Shown here piece after piece: positions 24,199 through 33,016 of a stretch of DNA of 37,968 nucleotides. The translations under genes and the position numbers were made by a program. This DNA is from Saprospiraceae bacterium (GTDB lineage Bacteria > Bacteroidota > Bacteroidia > Chitinophagales > Saprospiraceae). How positions within the stretch are numbered: position 1 is the stretch's first letter; every line of letters starts with the position of its first letter. The notes under the pieces are model-generated. The model ran no database searches. It was not told where the DNA came from and saw only the letters and a list, made by a program, of their open reading frames with translations. The DNA lies in the NCBI GenBank assembly GCA_021604865.1, contig BQJU01000067.1, positions 1 through 37,968 on the forward strand, given 5' to 3'.

Positions 24199-25026
24199 AT
24201 GATGAAAAAATCAAATCTTATCTTGATAAAATACGGCGGCAATGCTATGCAAAGCGAACGTTTGAAGGATGCTGTTGTTAAAAACATAGGCAAATTGCAA
24301 GCCGACGGGCATCGGGTAGTACTGGTGCATGGTGGTGGGCCGTTTATCCAACGAATACTAAAAACGGTACGGATCAAGTCGGAATTTATTGAAGGGCATC
24401 GCAAAACCAGTCCGGAAGCCCTGAAGTATATAGAAATGGCACTGAAAGGTGAAGTCAATGGCAATTTGGTTAATTTATTGAATCGTGCCGGACTTAAAGC
24501 TGTGGGCCTTTCCGGAAAGGATGGGCCATTGGCGGTTGCCGAAAAACGCTACCACCTCAAAACCGAAAATGGGCAGCAACAACGCTATGATCTGGGCCAG
24601 GTAGGTGATGTCAAAAGTATTGACACCAGTTTGGTGCTTACCCTGTTAGACAACGGGTATTTGCCAGTTGTCACCTGTATTGCCTCCGACAAAGAAGGCA
24701 ACGACTACAACATCAATGCCGATATGTTTGCCGGTCACTTGGCAGGCGCATTAAAAGTTGATCATTACCTTATCCTCACGGATGTGGATGGTCTGCTGCG
24801 CAACCTCAACGACCCTGAGTCTAGGATCGACAGAATGCCAATCAAGGAGATGAGCGGCCTGTTTGGCAACGTAATTACCGGGGGCATGATCCCCAAACTG
24901 GAATCCTGTCAAATAGCACTTCAGGCGGGTGCCAAATCAACTTGTATCATTAATGGTACCAGGCCGGCAACCATTATTGAAGCCATTTATTCAGAAAAAT
25001 CAATCGGAACCGAGATATGTTTGTAA
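24199..25026 (+). CDS. argB: Acetylglutamate kinase
   Basis: 275 residues (MM start; the second Met at 24202 is equally possible). Amino-acid-kinase motifs: K11 in IKYGGNAM, HGGGP (44-48), the substrate region GHRKTSPEALKYIEM, NINADMFAGHLAGAL (171-185), LTDVDGLL and the nucleotide-site GGMIPK (228-233). It phosphorylates N-acetylglutamate in step 2 of arginine synthesis in the cytoplasm. It is the first gene of argBDCJ and overlaps argD by 10 bp. In some Bacteroidota the homologous enzyme uses N-succinyl-glutamate, but the linked argJ favours the acetyl route. Confidence 0.95.
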   Translation: MMKKSNLILIKYGGNAMQSERLKDAVVKNIGKLQADGHRVVLVHGGGPFIQRILKTVRIKSEFIEGHRKTSPEALKYIEMALKGEVNGNLVNLLNRAGLKAVGLSGKDGPLAVAEKRYHLKTENGQQQRYDLGQVGDVKSIDTSLVLTLLDNGYLPVVTCIASDKEGNDYNINADMFAGHLAGALKVDHYLILTDVDGLLRNLNDPESRIDRMPIKEMSGLFGNVITGGMIPKLESCQIALQAGAKSTCIINGTRPATIIEAIYSEKSIGTEICL

Positions 25027-26225
25027 AAGAAAAAGAATCGATCACCAATGCCGGACTACACGATATTGATCAGCAATATTATTTGCCCACATTCAAGCGG
25101 TACCCGTTGGCCTTCCGGCGTGGAGAAGGTTCCCGGCTTTGGGATATAGAAGGCAATGAATACCTCGATGCACTAGCGGGAATAGCCGTAAACAATCTTG
25201 GCCATTGTCATCCAACAGTGGTTAAAGCTATTCAGGATCAGGCCGCACAATTGATGCATATTTCCAACTTTTATGTCAGTGAGCCACAAATGAAATTGGC
25301 CAAAATGTTGGTCAGCAGGTCCAAGTTGGAGCGCGTATTCTTTACCAATAGCGGTGCTGAATCTGTAGAGGGTGCCCTAAAAATTGCTCGGAAGTATGCC
25401 CATACTCAAGGACGTGGGGGTGGCATCATATCCATGCATCATTCTTTTCATGGTCGTACCCTGGCTACTATTGCTACAGGTAAGGAACGTATGCAACGTG
25501 GATTTGGTCCCATGCCTAAAGGCTTTTACCAGATTCCTTTTAATAATATTGAAGCGGTACAGGAAAAGGTCAGCGAGGAAATTGCAGCCATCATTTTGGA
25601 ACCCATCCAGGGAGAAGGCGGTATCAACATTGCTAAACCCTGTTATTTGCGTGCCCTACGTGAACTTTGTGATCGGGAAAACATAGTACTCATTTTTGAT
25701 GAAATCCAATGTGGTATTGGTCGCACTGGAGAATTATTTGCCAAAGACCATTACGAAGTACAACCCGATATTATGACCCTCGCCAAAGGGTTGGGAAATG
25801 GATTTCCCATAGGTGCCATCCTCAGCAATGAAAAAGTAAGCCAGGCTATCGACTTTGGCGACCATGGAACCACCTTTGGTGGCAACCCCCTGGCTTGTGC
25901 TGCTGCTATTGCGACACTGGAAGTTATCGACTCCCAAGAAATCCTTCGCAAAACCATCCGTAAGGGCTTCTGGTTAAAAGAAATGCTGGAAGATCGGATC
26001 GGCAAACATCCTGGACTGAAAGAAATTCGTGGACTTGGATTAATGATCGGTGCAGCGTTTGACTTCGAAACCAAACCGCTGGTTGCCGAAATGATGAAAA
26101 GAAGGGTGCTCGCTAATGCCACTGCGGAAACGGTCTTGCGCCTCGTCCCCCCACTAGTGATCACCTACGAAGAGCTGGAACAACTCGCCGATGTCATCGC
26201 CGCATCATTGAAAGCATTGGAATGA
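25017..26225 (+). CDS. argD: Acetylornithine aminotransferase
   Basis: 402 residues, class III PLP-dependent aminotransferase. Motifs: TNSGAESVEGALKIARKY (110-127), HSFHGRTLA, EPIQGEGGI (195-203), D228 in IFDEIQCGIGRTG and the PLP lysine K257 in TLAKGLGNGFPIGA; HGTTFGGNPLACAAA follows. It converts N-acetylglutamate semialdehyde to N-acetylornithine using glutamate. The ATG lies within the last codons of argB (10-bp overlap), implying coupling. Length and motifs are complete. Confidence 0.95.
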   Translation: MFVKEKESITNAGLHDIDQQYYLPTFKRYPLAFRRGEGSRLWDIEGNEYLDALAGIAVNNLGHCHPTVVKAIQDQAAQLMHISNFYVSEPQMKLAKMLVSRSKLERVFFTNSGAESVEGALKIARKYAHTQGRGGGIISMHHSFHGRTLATIATGKERMQRGFGPMPKGFYQIPFNNIEAVQEKVSEEIAAIILEPIQGEGGINIAKPCYLRALRELCDRENIVLIFDEIQCGIGRTGELFAKDHYEVQPDIMTLAKGLGNGFPIGAILSNEKVSQAIDFGDHGTTFGGNPLACAAAIATLEVIDSQEILRKTIRKGFWLKEMLEDRIGKHPGLKEIRGLGLMIGAAFDFETKPLVAEMMKRRVLANATAETVLRLVPPLVITYEELEQLADVIAASLKALE

Positions 26226-26301
26226 TGAAATGGAAGGATTGTTTGTACTCAATCACTCCCTTTACGATTTCTCAAAGAATCAAATTTAAAGAATAAACTA
26301 A

Positions 26302-27330
26302 ATGATAAAAGCAGGAATAATTGGCGCTACCGGATATACGGGGTCTGAACTGGTACGACTGTTGTACCGACACCCGGAAGTAGACATTACTGCAATCACC
26401 TCCGAAAGTCGTAAAGGGGAGGCCTTTTCAGCAGTACATGGACAATTTAGAGGCCTGATAGATCATACTTTACAATCGGCGGATGATTTACCTTCCAACC
26501 TGGATATCGTTTTTCTGGCCTTACCACATGGCGTATCTATGGAGTATGTAGAAAAATATGAACAGGAAGGTTTTCGAATAGTTGACCTTTCCGGAGATTT
26601 CCGACTCTCCTCTCCCGAAGTTTACCAATCGTGGTATGGCAAACCGCACACCTATAGTCAGGGTTTTGGAAAGGCGGTTTATGGTTTACCTGAATTGCAC
26701 AAAAAAGCCATTGGGGAAGCACAGCTTGTTGCCAATCCGGGTTGTTATCCAACAAGTGCCATTCTGGGGTTGGCCCCTTTGGTACACCACCAGCTCATCG
26801 ACCAGAACCAAATTATCATCGATTCCAAATCTGGCCTCACCGGTGCCGGAATAAAAGCCAATGCTACAACCCACTTTTCCAATGTCAATGACAACTTTAA
26901 GGCTTATGCCCTGAAATCCCATCGGCATACCGTAGAAATTGAGGAACAATTATCCGGGCAATCAACAGGAGGAATAACCGTTCAGTTTACCCCACACCTA
27001 TTGCCGGTAGACCGGGGTATCCTTTCGACGATCTATGCTACTCCGCTTCAGCCCATCAGTGAAGAACAACTTCGGAAAACGTATGTAGATTTTTATAGAC
27101 ATCAGCCTTTTGTACGGCTCTGTGACCAACCACCAAGCCTCAAAGAGGTACGTGGTTCCAATTATTGTGACCTTTTTGTCACTTATGATGAGCGAACCCA
27201 ACGTATCATAGTCGTTGCCGTTATTGACAATCTGGTAAAGGGTGCTGCCGGTCAGGCTGTGCATAATATGAATCTGATGTTTGGTTTGGAAGAAACAACC
27301 GGCTTAAAAATAATCCCCTTAAAACCTTAA
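26302..27330 (+). CDS. argC: N-acetyl-gamma-glutamyl-phosphate reductase
   Basis: 342 residues. NADP-binding GATGYTGSELVRLL (8-21), LALPHGVS, VDLSGDFRL, the catalytic C148 in NPGCYPTSA, then KSGLTGAG and SHRHTVEIEEQL with the conserved active-site His, and GSNYCDLFV. It makes N-acetylglutamate semialdehyde (step 3). It lies 76 bp after argD and 9 bp before argJ on the same strand. Confidence 0.96.
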   Translation: MIKAGIIGATGYTGSELVRLLYRHPEVDITAITSESRKGEAFSAVHGQFRGLIDHTLQSADDLPSNLDIVFLALPHGVSMEYVEKYEQEGFRIVDLSGDFRLSSPEVYQSWYGKPHTYSQGFGKAVYGLPELHKKAIGEAQLVANPGCYPTSAILGLAPLVHHQLIDQNQIIIDSKSGLTGAGIKANATTHFSNVNDNFKAYALKSHRHTVEIEEQLSGQSTGGITVQFTPHLLPVDRGILSTIYATPLQPISEEQLRKTYVDFYRHQPFVRLCDQPPSLKEVRGSNYCDLFVTYDERTQRIIVVAVIDNLVKGAAGQAVHNMNLMFGLEETTGLKIIPLKP

Positions 27331-27339
27331 AAAAGAATA

Positions 27340-28578
27340 ATGAATAATCAAACTACCACAAGCCCTATGATCCAGAATTTGACCACGGTCCGGGGTATCA
27401 GTTGCTGGGGTGCCCACATTGGCATTAAATCAATGAGGCGTGATCTGGCCATCATCTATTCGGAAGTACCGGCCAGTGCGGCGGCAACCTTTACGCAAAA
27501 CAAAGTTGTAGCAGCGCCGATTACGGTATCCCGCCGCCACATTAAAAGCGGTAAAGCCCAGGTGATTGTCTGCAATGCCGGCAATGCCAACGCTTGTACA
27601 GGCGAACAAGGCATGCATGGTGCCGAAGCCATGGCCGAAGCAGCCGCTAATACCCTGAAAATAGACAAAGAACTGGTGCTTATCGCCTCTACCGGCTTGA
27701 TTGGAGAACCCTTCCCTACTGATAATGTAGTGAATGGGATTAAGGAAAACATCAATAAATTATCTTCTGATTCCAAAGCCGGGGCTTTTGCAGCCAATGC
27801 CATTTTGACTACTGATACCTTTGCCAAGGAAGGTTTTTTGGATTTTGATATTGATGGTATCCATATCAATATTGCCGGAATTGCTAAGGGTTCGGGCATG
27901 ATACATCCCAATATGGCGACAATGCTGGGTTTTATCGTCAGCGATATTGCCATTGCCCCCCCCTTGTTGGACAAAGCCGTAAAAGAATGCGTCAACAAAA
28001 GTTTTAATATGATTACCGTGGATGGGGATACTTCTACCAATGATATGGTCGCTGTAATCTGTAATGGTCTGGCTGGCAACGAAATGCTCCGTTCCCAAGA
28101 TGATGACCGTTATCTAAAATTTAAAGACCAACTCCAGGAGATGATGATCCACCTGGCCAAACTCATCGTTTCTGATGGTGAGGGTTCTTCCAAATTTATT
28201 GAATACAAAGTTTCCGGTGCGCCTACAGAAAAGATAGCCCGCACGTTGGTGCGTAGCATTTCCAATTCATCCCTGGTTAAAACAGCCATGTTTGGTCGCG
28301 ACCCAAACTGGGGTCGTATCATTTGTGCCAGCGGCAATGCAGGGGTACCCTTTGATTATACCTCTGTTGACCTTTACCTGGGTGATGAAAAGACTCAGAC
28401 GCAAGTTCTGGAAAAAGGTCGACCACTACAGTTTGACAGAAACCAGTTGAAACGGTTATTGCGTGAAGCCCATTTGGTCATTCACCTGGACATGAATGCT
28501 GGTGAATGTGAAGGCATTGGCTGGGGCGCAGATCTAACAACGGATTATGTTATGTTCAATTCTGTGTATACGACCTGA
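27340..28578 (+). CDS. argJ: Bifunctional or monofunctional glutamate N-acetyltransferase (ornithine acetyltransferase)
   Basis: 412 residues. ArgJ motifs: the oxyanion-hole segment IASTGLIGEPFP, the autoproteolysis site NMATMLGFI with nucleophile T194 after A193, VDGDTSTNDM, SDGEGSSKFIE, and FGRDPNWGRIICASGNAG. It moves the acetyl group from N-acetylornithine to glutamate, closing the acetyl cycle; bifunctional members can also use acetyl-CoA, which would fit the lack of argA in the cluster. It starts 9 bp after argC, so it is co-transcribed. Confidence 0.96.
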   Translation: MNNQTTTSPMIQNLTTVRGISCWGAHIGIKSMRRDLAIIYSEVPASAAATFTQNKVVAAPITVSRRHIKSGKAQVIVCNAGNANACTGEQGMHGAEAMAEAAANTLKIDKELVLIASTGLIGEPFPTDNVVNGIKENINKLSSDSKAGAFAANAILTTDTFAKEGFLDFDIDGIHINIAGIAKGSGMIHPNMATMLGFIVSDIAIAPPLLDKAVKECVNKSFNMITVDGDTSTNDMVAVICNGLAGNEMLRSQDDDRYLKFKDQLQEMMIHLAKLIVSDGEGSSKFIEYKVSGAPTEKIARTLVRSISNSSLVKTAMFGRDPNWGRIICASGNAGVPFDYTSVDLYLGDEKTQTQVLEKGRPLQFDRNQLKRLLREAHLVIHLDMNAGECEGIGWGADLTTDYVMFNSVYTT

Positions 28579-28604
28579 TTGGAAGGAATTTTCCAAATAA
28601 TTAG

Positions 28605-28612
28605 TAAGTTTG
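28605..28612 (+). promoter_or_regulatory. Candidate -7 promoter element upstream of the giant repeat protein
   Basis: TAAGTTTG matches TAnnTTTG, lying between the argJ stop and the inverted-repeat element. If used, the transcript leader (about 130 nt) would include the whole element at 28633-28716. Confidence 0.4.
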
Positions 28613-28632
28613 GAAGCCTAAAATTCCTATGA

Positions 28633-28716
28633 CTTGTTTGGAAGTTGTGTTTGTACAGCAATAATTGATCGAAATTAGATAAAAAGGTGTCCGGTCAATG
28701 GTTAACTTCCAAACAG
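28633..28716. repeat. Inverted-repeat element of the CTTGTTTGGAAGT family, 3' of argJ
   Basis: TGTTTGGAAGTT (28635-28646) is perfectly inverted at 28704-28715. The left part aligns with the element after dsbD: GAAGTGGTGATTTTGCAACA there corresponds to GAAGTTGTGTTTGTACAGCA here, then AATAA/AATAATT. The two are therefore related copies with different internal lengths. Confidence 0.7.
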
Positions 28717-28744
28717 GCTCTAAACCCAAGTAAATAAAGTATCA

Positions 28745-31700
28745 ATGGGCCATTCACTTACAGCAGAAGCCATCATTTTCGCTATTAACTCGGCCATCAA
28801 ACTGGGTCGTAACGTGCAAAAAGCTTATGCTGAAAGCCTTAAATCCAGAGAAATCCTACTCCCCTTGCCGCGCTTCAGCGGTGAACCACCATTGCTCACC
28901 ATCGAAGAATTTTTCAACAATAAAGATAAAATAGAAGGTGGGGCCCGCTTTGTGGAAAAGATCGAAAGGCTTCAGATTTTACACCTTGCATTTGGGCAAT
29001 TCGGTTTTACGGAAGACGATGATAAGCTGGAATACATTTCCTATTATAATCACTTTTTTGAATTACAGCAAATTGATAACCAGGCGATCATGGTTGGCGA
29101 AGGGGATAACCACCCCCAGCGCATCGACGATAGCCGGTTAAATGTCGATGATTTGCTGTCGCTGCTGCGCATTCGCCAGTACGAAAACCCTAAATTGGTC
29201 AAGACTTCTGCTTTGCAAATAGTTGCTGGTACACTAGTTGAGATCGGGATTGATTATTTCAATCAGGTGCCGGGAGCACTCAATACCAACTCCTCTTTTG
29301 GCAAGGCCATGAAGAGTTTTTTATCAGCTCTCGACGATATTCCTTTTAGTGATGCGGCAGAGTTCAAAGATATGTCAGAACTCATCTTGCCCAAATTATT
29401 CATTACAGCGGCAGAAGTTATCGGAACATTCAGTTCTGAAATAAGTAGCGATGAAAAGTTACAGCAGTTTATCCAGGCTAGCACCAAAGGTCTGGCCAAA
29501 GATCTGTTTGAAAGAGTGGGCAAAATAAAAAGTGACAACCGCTTTGGATCGATTCAAAAAGAAGAAGAATCCGACAAATCTATACGCTGGGGACAGCTGG
29601 TATTGCGTAGTATGGTGAAAAATGCCGGCACTTATGTATTCAACTCTCCAGCAGACTTGTTTGACACCAATGAAGGTGGTTCTCACCTGATCCAGTCCAC
29701 CGGAGGCGCCCTGTTAGAGATCATCCTCTCTGATCCACATAAGATCGATATCAGCAAAGCCTTCAATATTGAATCATTGGACCGCATGGTTAAGGTGGCC
29801 CTAAACGTGGTAGCGGAACACCCTAGTCTGATTGTTGCCCCTAATGGCCAAAAGCAGGAAGCTTTCCGCAATATCATCATCGGTATTTCGAAAGCCATCG
29901 CCGATACGGGCATCCAACGTCCAGATTTTTTACCTGAATTGGTGCGCCTGGTATTAGAACATACTGCCGGCAATCTGGAAATGCTCTGGTTGCCCAAACG
30001 CAGCGGTGAAAAACACCTGCTCGTTATCGCTATCCGGCAATTGCTGGAGGTCGTTTCCGAACCCATTCCCAATGCTAAATGGGAACCTAACCTCGCCAAG
30101 GGGCAGCTGATCATGATCGCCGAGAACATTCTTGATGAGGTGGTCGAAAATCCGGAATGGGTCCGCAACCGGGAGGAGGAAGACATCTCACTGCTCCAAC
30201 AAGTATTAAAAGCTGTATTTGGGGCACTTGCTACTATTCCAAAACGGGAACGCTTTAACGGAGAAGTGGTTGCTTTACTCATTCAAATCAGCCTGCGAAC
30301 CGTAACCAATAGCCAAAAAGTATTGGACACCATCAATTGGTCCGGTCATACAGAAAAGGTGGTTATCCTCAATAAAGCATTGGATTTAATCTTTACCTAT
30401 ACCTTTAACCCTCAAAAGGTTAACCCTACTGAGCGTATTGGTTTGCTCATTGACCTGGTGGAATATGTTAGCGAAACCGTCATTGCTCGCCATCCCAACA
30501 AAAAGGGGTTACTCTTGGTGGATCTGATCTTATTTAAAGCCCCGGGCGTGGATTATTCGGGTGGTTTCAATCGCGAACTGGCAGATCAATTGATCAATGC
30601 ATCACTAGGCGTACTCAACGAACATCCCCACTTGGTAAGCAATCAGGTTTCTCTGCAAAACATTATCACTGGCGTGGCTGAGGTGTTAGATGCAAGTACC
30701 TTCCGAAAATCCGGTATTTTACCCGAATTATTAAGGCTGGTTTTGGAAAATACGGGACGTAATATACAGCTCATCTTCAAGGCCAAATCGGATAGCCCTC
30801 AATATATGATGGTGCTAGCCCTCGAACAATTGATGAGCCACTTATCCTACAAAAGAGATACCGATCGCTGGCAACCCGTACTGACCAGTGGCGAAGCGAT
30901 GGGTTTAGTGGAATTGATACTCGACGACGTAGTGATGCATCCGGAATGGGTTATTCCCAAAGGAGACGGCAGCCTTTACAATGACGTGCTGACTGCCGTA
31001 TTTGCAGCAATGGCCAATATCCCTAAAAAAGAACGCCTGAATGCAGATACCTTGGCAGCCATTCTTCAAACCTGTATGCGTACCGCTGCCACCAGCCAGC
31101 AGGTACTCAACCCTATCCAATGGGGAGAGGATACGGAGAAGACAATGATCCTCCATAAAGCCCTTGACCTGATCTTTGACTTTACGTTCAAACAGGTTCC
31201 TGACTCAGGAAACAACCGTATTGGACTGGTCACAGATATGCTGGAATATATCATGGAGGTTGTCCTTACCTATCATCCAGATAACAAGGGCCTTATATTA
31301 GTGGATCTAATTTTGTTTAATCCCAAAGTGGATTTCTCGGCAGGTTTTGATGAGGAGTTGGCTGACCACTTGATTGCTTCCGGACTGGAAATCATGGAGG
31401 CTCATCCCGAACTGACTACCAAACACAAATCTTTGCAATTAGTGATCAAAGATATAGCAGGAGCTTTGGATGCATCAAGTTTTGACAACCCACAGTTGTT
31501 GCCGGAATTTGTGCGTTTGGTCTTGCAAAGTAGTGCGAGCAACATCCATTTAATCCTGAATACCACCAGTGATACCCCACGTTTTCTCTTAGTAGGTGCT
31601 TTGAAGAAAATGCTAACGGTACTTTCCAATCCAAATAATAGTACAGACCCCTGGAGTCCTAGCCTCACAGCTGCCCAGGTGTTGGAAATTGTTGAAGATA

Positions 31701-32956
31701 GCACAGAAGAATTGGTCAATCATCCGGAATGGCTAGTGGAAAGGGCAGATGGACTCAACCTATTTGAACAGGTACTGGATAGCATTTTTCTTACGCTGGC
31801 CAAAGCGCCAAAAGAGGAACGTTTTTCTCCGAAAACCCTCAATTGGATCATACAAAATGCTACCTATACTGCAGCCCGCCATGAGTCGGTTTTAGTCAAA
31901 GTAAAATGGGGAACAGGAGATGATGAAGCCACGATCCTGCAACAGGCATTGGATTTGGTATACAGCTATGTCCTCAACCTGGAAGATCGTGCAAGTCACC
32001 TTTCCATGCTGGAGACTTTGCTGGAATACACCTTCGAAACGATCCTCAGACAACACCCTGATAAACGCAGCCTGGTATTTTTGCACCTTATCTTGTTTGA
32101 AAATAATGCATTCCACCTCAATGGTGGTTTTAACGAAGAACAGGCCAACCGCCTCATTGACACGGCCCTGGACGTCGTTGCTCAATATCCCGACCTGGTA
32201 AGTAAAGACCGGGTTTTTCAAAAAATACTTCGGGATACCTCACTGGCTTTACGCGACTCCAAGTTAAGCCGACCGGAATTATTGCCAGAATTAATCCGCC
32301 TTTCTCTGGAACAAATCAATGGCAACCTGGATGCCATTATGGATATGCGTATCAATGGTCCCCGAAACCTGCTGGCCGTTGCCATCGGGCAAGTATTAAA
32401 GGCTATTAGTGAAAAGCCATCAAGTCGCAACAAGTGGAAACTCAACCTTACAGAAGCCCAAATGCTGGAAACCACTCGCCTGGTAATGGCAAAGGTGGTT
32501 ACCAATCCACAATGGGTCAATGATGAATTGATTTTTGTGGTGATGAAAGCGCTCTTTGCTGCCTTGGAAGCCATTCCCCAAAAGCGAAAAATTGGTTATG
32601 CTACTTTTAGCGTTCTCGTCGAAGCCGCTATGCAGGCTGTTGCCTTCCGAAAACAATTGGTGATTAAGTTTATCGATTTGGAAGGAGACGAAAAACAACT
32701 GGCCCTGACCTATTCGCTGGAGGCATTATTCATGACCATTTATGATGAAAATGGAGACTCAGCAGGGAGCTGGACCTTGTCACAAACGGCCACGCTGAAT
32801 GCTATAATTGAATGCTACTTATTGCGGTTGTCTGAACAGGGCGCGACTAAAGAAAATGTGAAAGCAGCCGTGGCTAAAGTAGAAGGAGCTATTCAAAAAA
32901 TTAACGCTGACCTGGCCTTTACGCTGGAGGATTTGTTGGTAGAATTGGAAGGCTAA
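28745..32956 (+). CDS. Giant cytosolic helical-repeat protein with four tandem ~261-residue repeats (undescribed)
   Basis: 1403 residues, no signal peptide or TM segment, overwhelmingly helical. Four long tandem repeats follow a unique N-terminal region (about 1-330). Landmarks recur at constant spacing: FNxExxxxxI/V at 340, 608, 868, 1129; LPEL/FxRLxLE at 396, 659, 919, 1180; the Trp of (N/H)PEW at 472, 735, 996, 1257; HP(N/D)K(K/R)xLxxxxLILF at 583, 844, 1104. The period is about 261 residues. Units differ enough (roughly a third identical by eye) that the duplications are old. I recognise no named family; the fold is probably an alpha-solenoid scaffold. A lipoprotein gene follows by 60 bp, likely an operon. 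Residues 140-330 may be a fifth, degenerate unit. Confidence 0.85.
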   Translation: MGHSLTAEAIIFAINSAIKLGRNVQKAYAESLKSREILLPLPRFSGEPPLLTIEEFFNNKDKIEGGARFVEKIERLQILHLAFGQFGFTEDDDKLEYISYYNHFFELQQIDNQAIMVGEGDNHPQRIDDSRLNVDDLLSLLRIRQYENPKLVKTSALQIVAGTLVEIGIDYFNQVPGALNTNSSFGKAMKSFLSALDDIPFSDAAEFKDMSELILPKLFITAAEVIGTFSSEISSDEKLQQFIQASTKGLAKDLFERVGKIKSDNRFGSIQKEEESDKSIRWGQLVLRSMVKNAGTYVFNSPADLFDTNEGGSHLIQSTGGALLEIILSDPHKIDISKAFNIESLDRMVKVALNVVAEHPSLIVAPNGQKQEAFRNIIIGISKAIADTGIQRPDFLPELVRLVLEHTAGNLEMLWLPKRSGEKHLLVIAIRQLLEVVSEPIPNAKWEPNLAKGQLIMIAENILDEVVENPEWVRNREEEDISLLQQVLKAVFGALATIPKRERFNGEVVALLIQISLRTVTNSQKVLDTINWSGHTEKVVILNKALDLIFTYTFNPQKVNPTERIGLLIDLVEYVSETVIARHPNKKGLLLVDLILFKAPGVDYSGGFNRELADQLINASLGVLNEHPHLVSNQVSLQNIITGVAEVLDASTFRKSGILPELLRLVLENTGRNIQLIFKAKSDSPQYMMVLALEQLMSHLSYKRDTDRWQPVLTSGEAMGLVELILDDVVMHPEWVIPKGDGSLYNDVLTAVFAAMANIPKKERLNADTLAAILQTCMRTAATSQQVLNPIQWGEDTEKTMILHKALDLIFDFTFKQVPDSGNNRIGLVTDMLEYIMEVVLTYHPDNKGLILVDLILFNPKVDFSAGFDEELADHLIASGLEIMEAHPELTTKHKSLQLVIKDIAGALDASSFDNPQLLPEFVRLVLQSSASNIHLILNTTSDTPRFLLVGALKKMLTVLSNPNNSTDPWSPSLTAAQVLEIVEDSTEELVNHPEWLVERADGLNLFEQVLDSIFLTLAKAPKEERFSPKTLNWIIQNATYTAARHESVLVKVKWGTGDDEATILQQALDLVYSYVLNLEDRASHLSMLETLLEYTFETILRQHPDKRSLVFLHLILFENNAFHLNGGFNEEQANRLIDTALDVVAQYPDLVSKDRVFQKILRDTSLALRDSKLSRPELLPELIRLSLEQINGNLDAIMDMRINGPRNLLAVAIGQVLKAISEKPSSRNKWKLNLTEAQMLETTRLVMAKVVTNPQWVNDELIFVVMKALFAALEAIPQKRKIGYATFSVLVEAAMQAVAFRKQLVIKFIDLEGDEKQLALTYSLEALFMTIYDENGDSAGSWTLSQTATLNAIIECYLLRLSEQGATKENVKAAVAKVEGAIQKINADLAFTLEDLLVELEG

Positions 32957-33016
32957 TTGGTTGCCTTTTATCATAACATTCAAAATTTTGTCTAGTTGAT
33001 TCTAATAAAAACGAAT

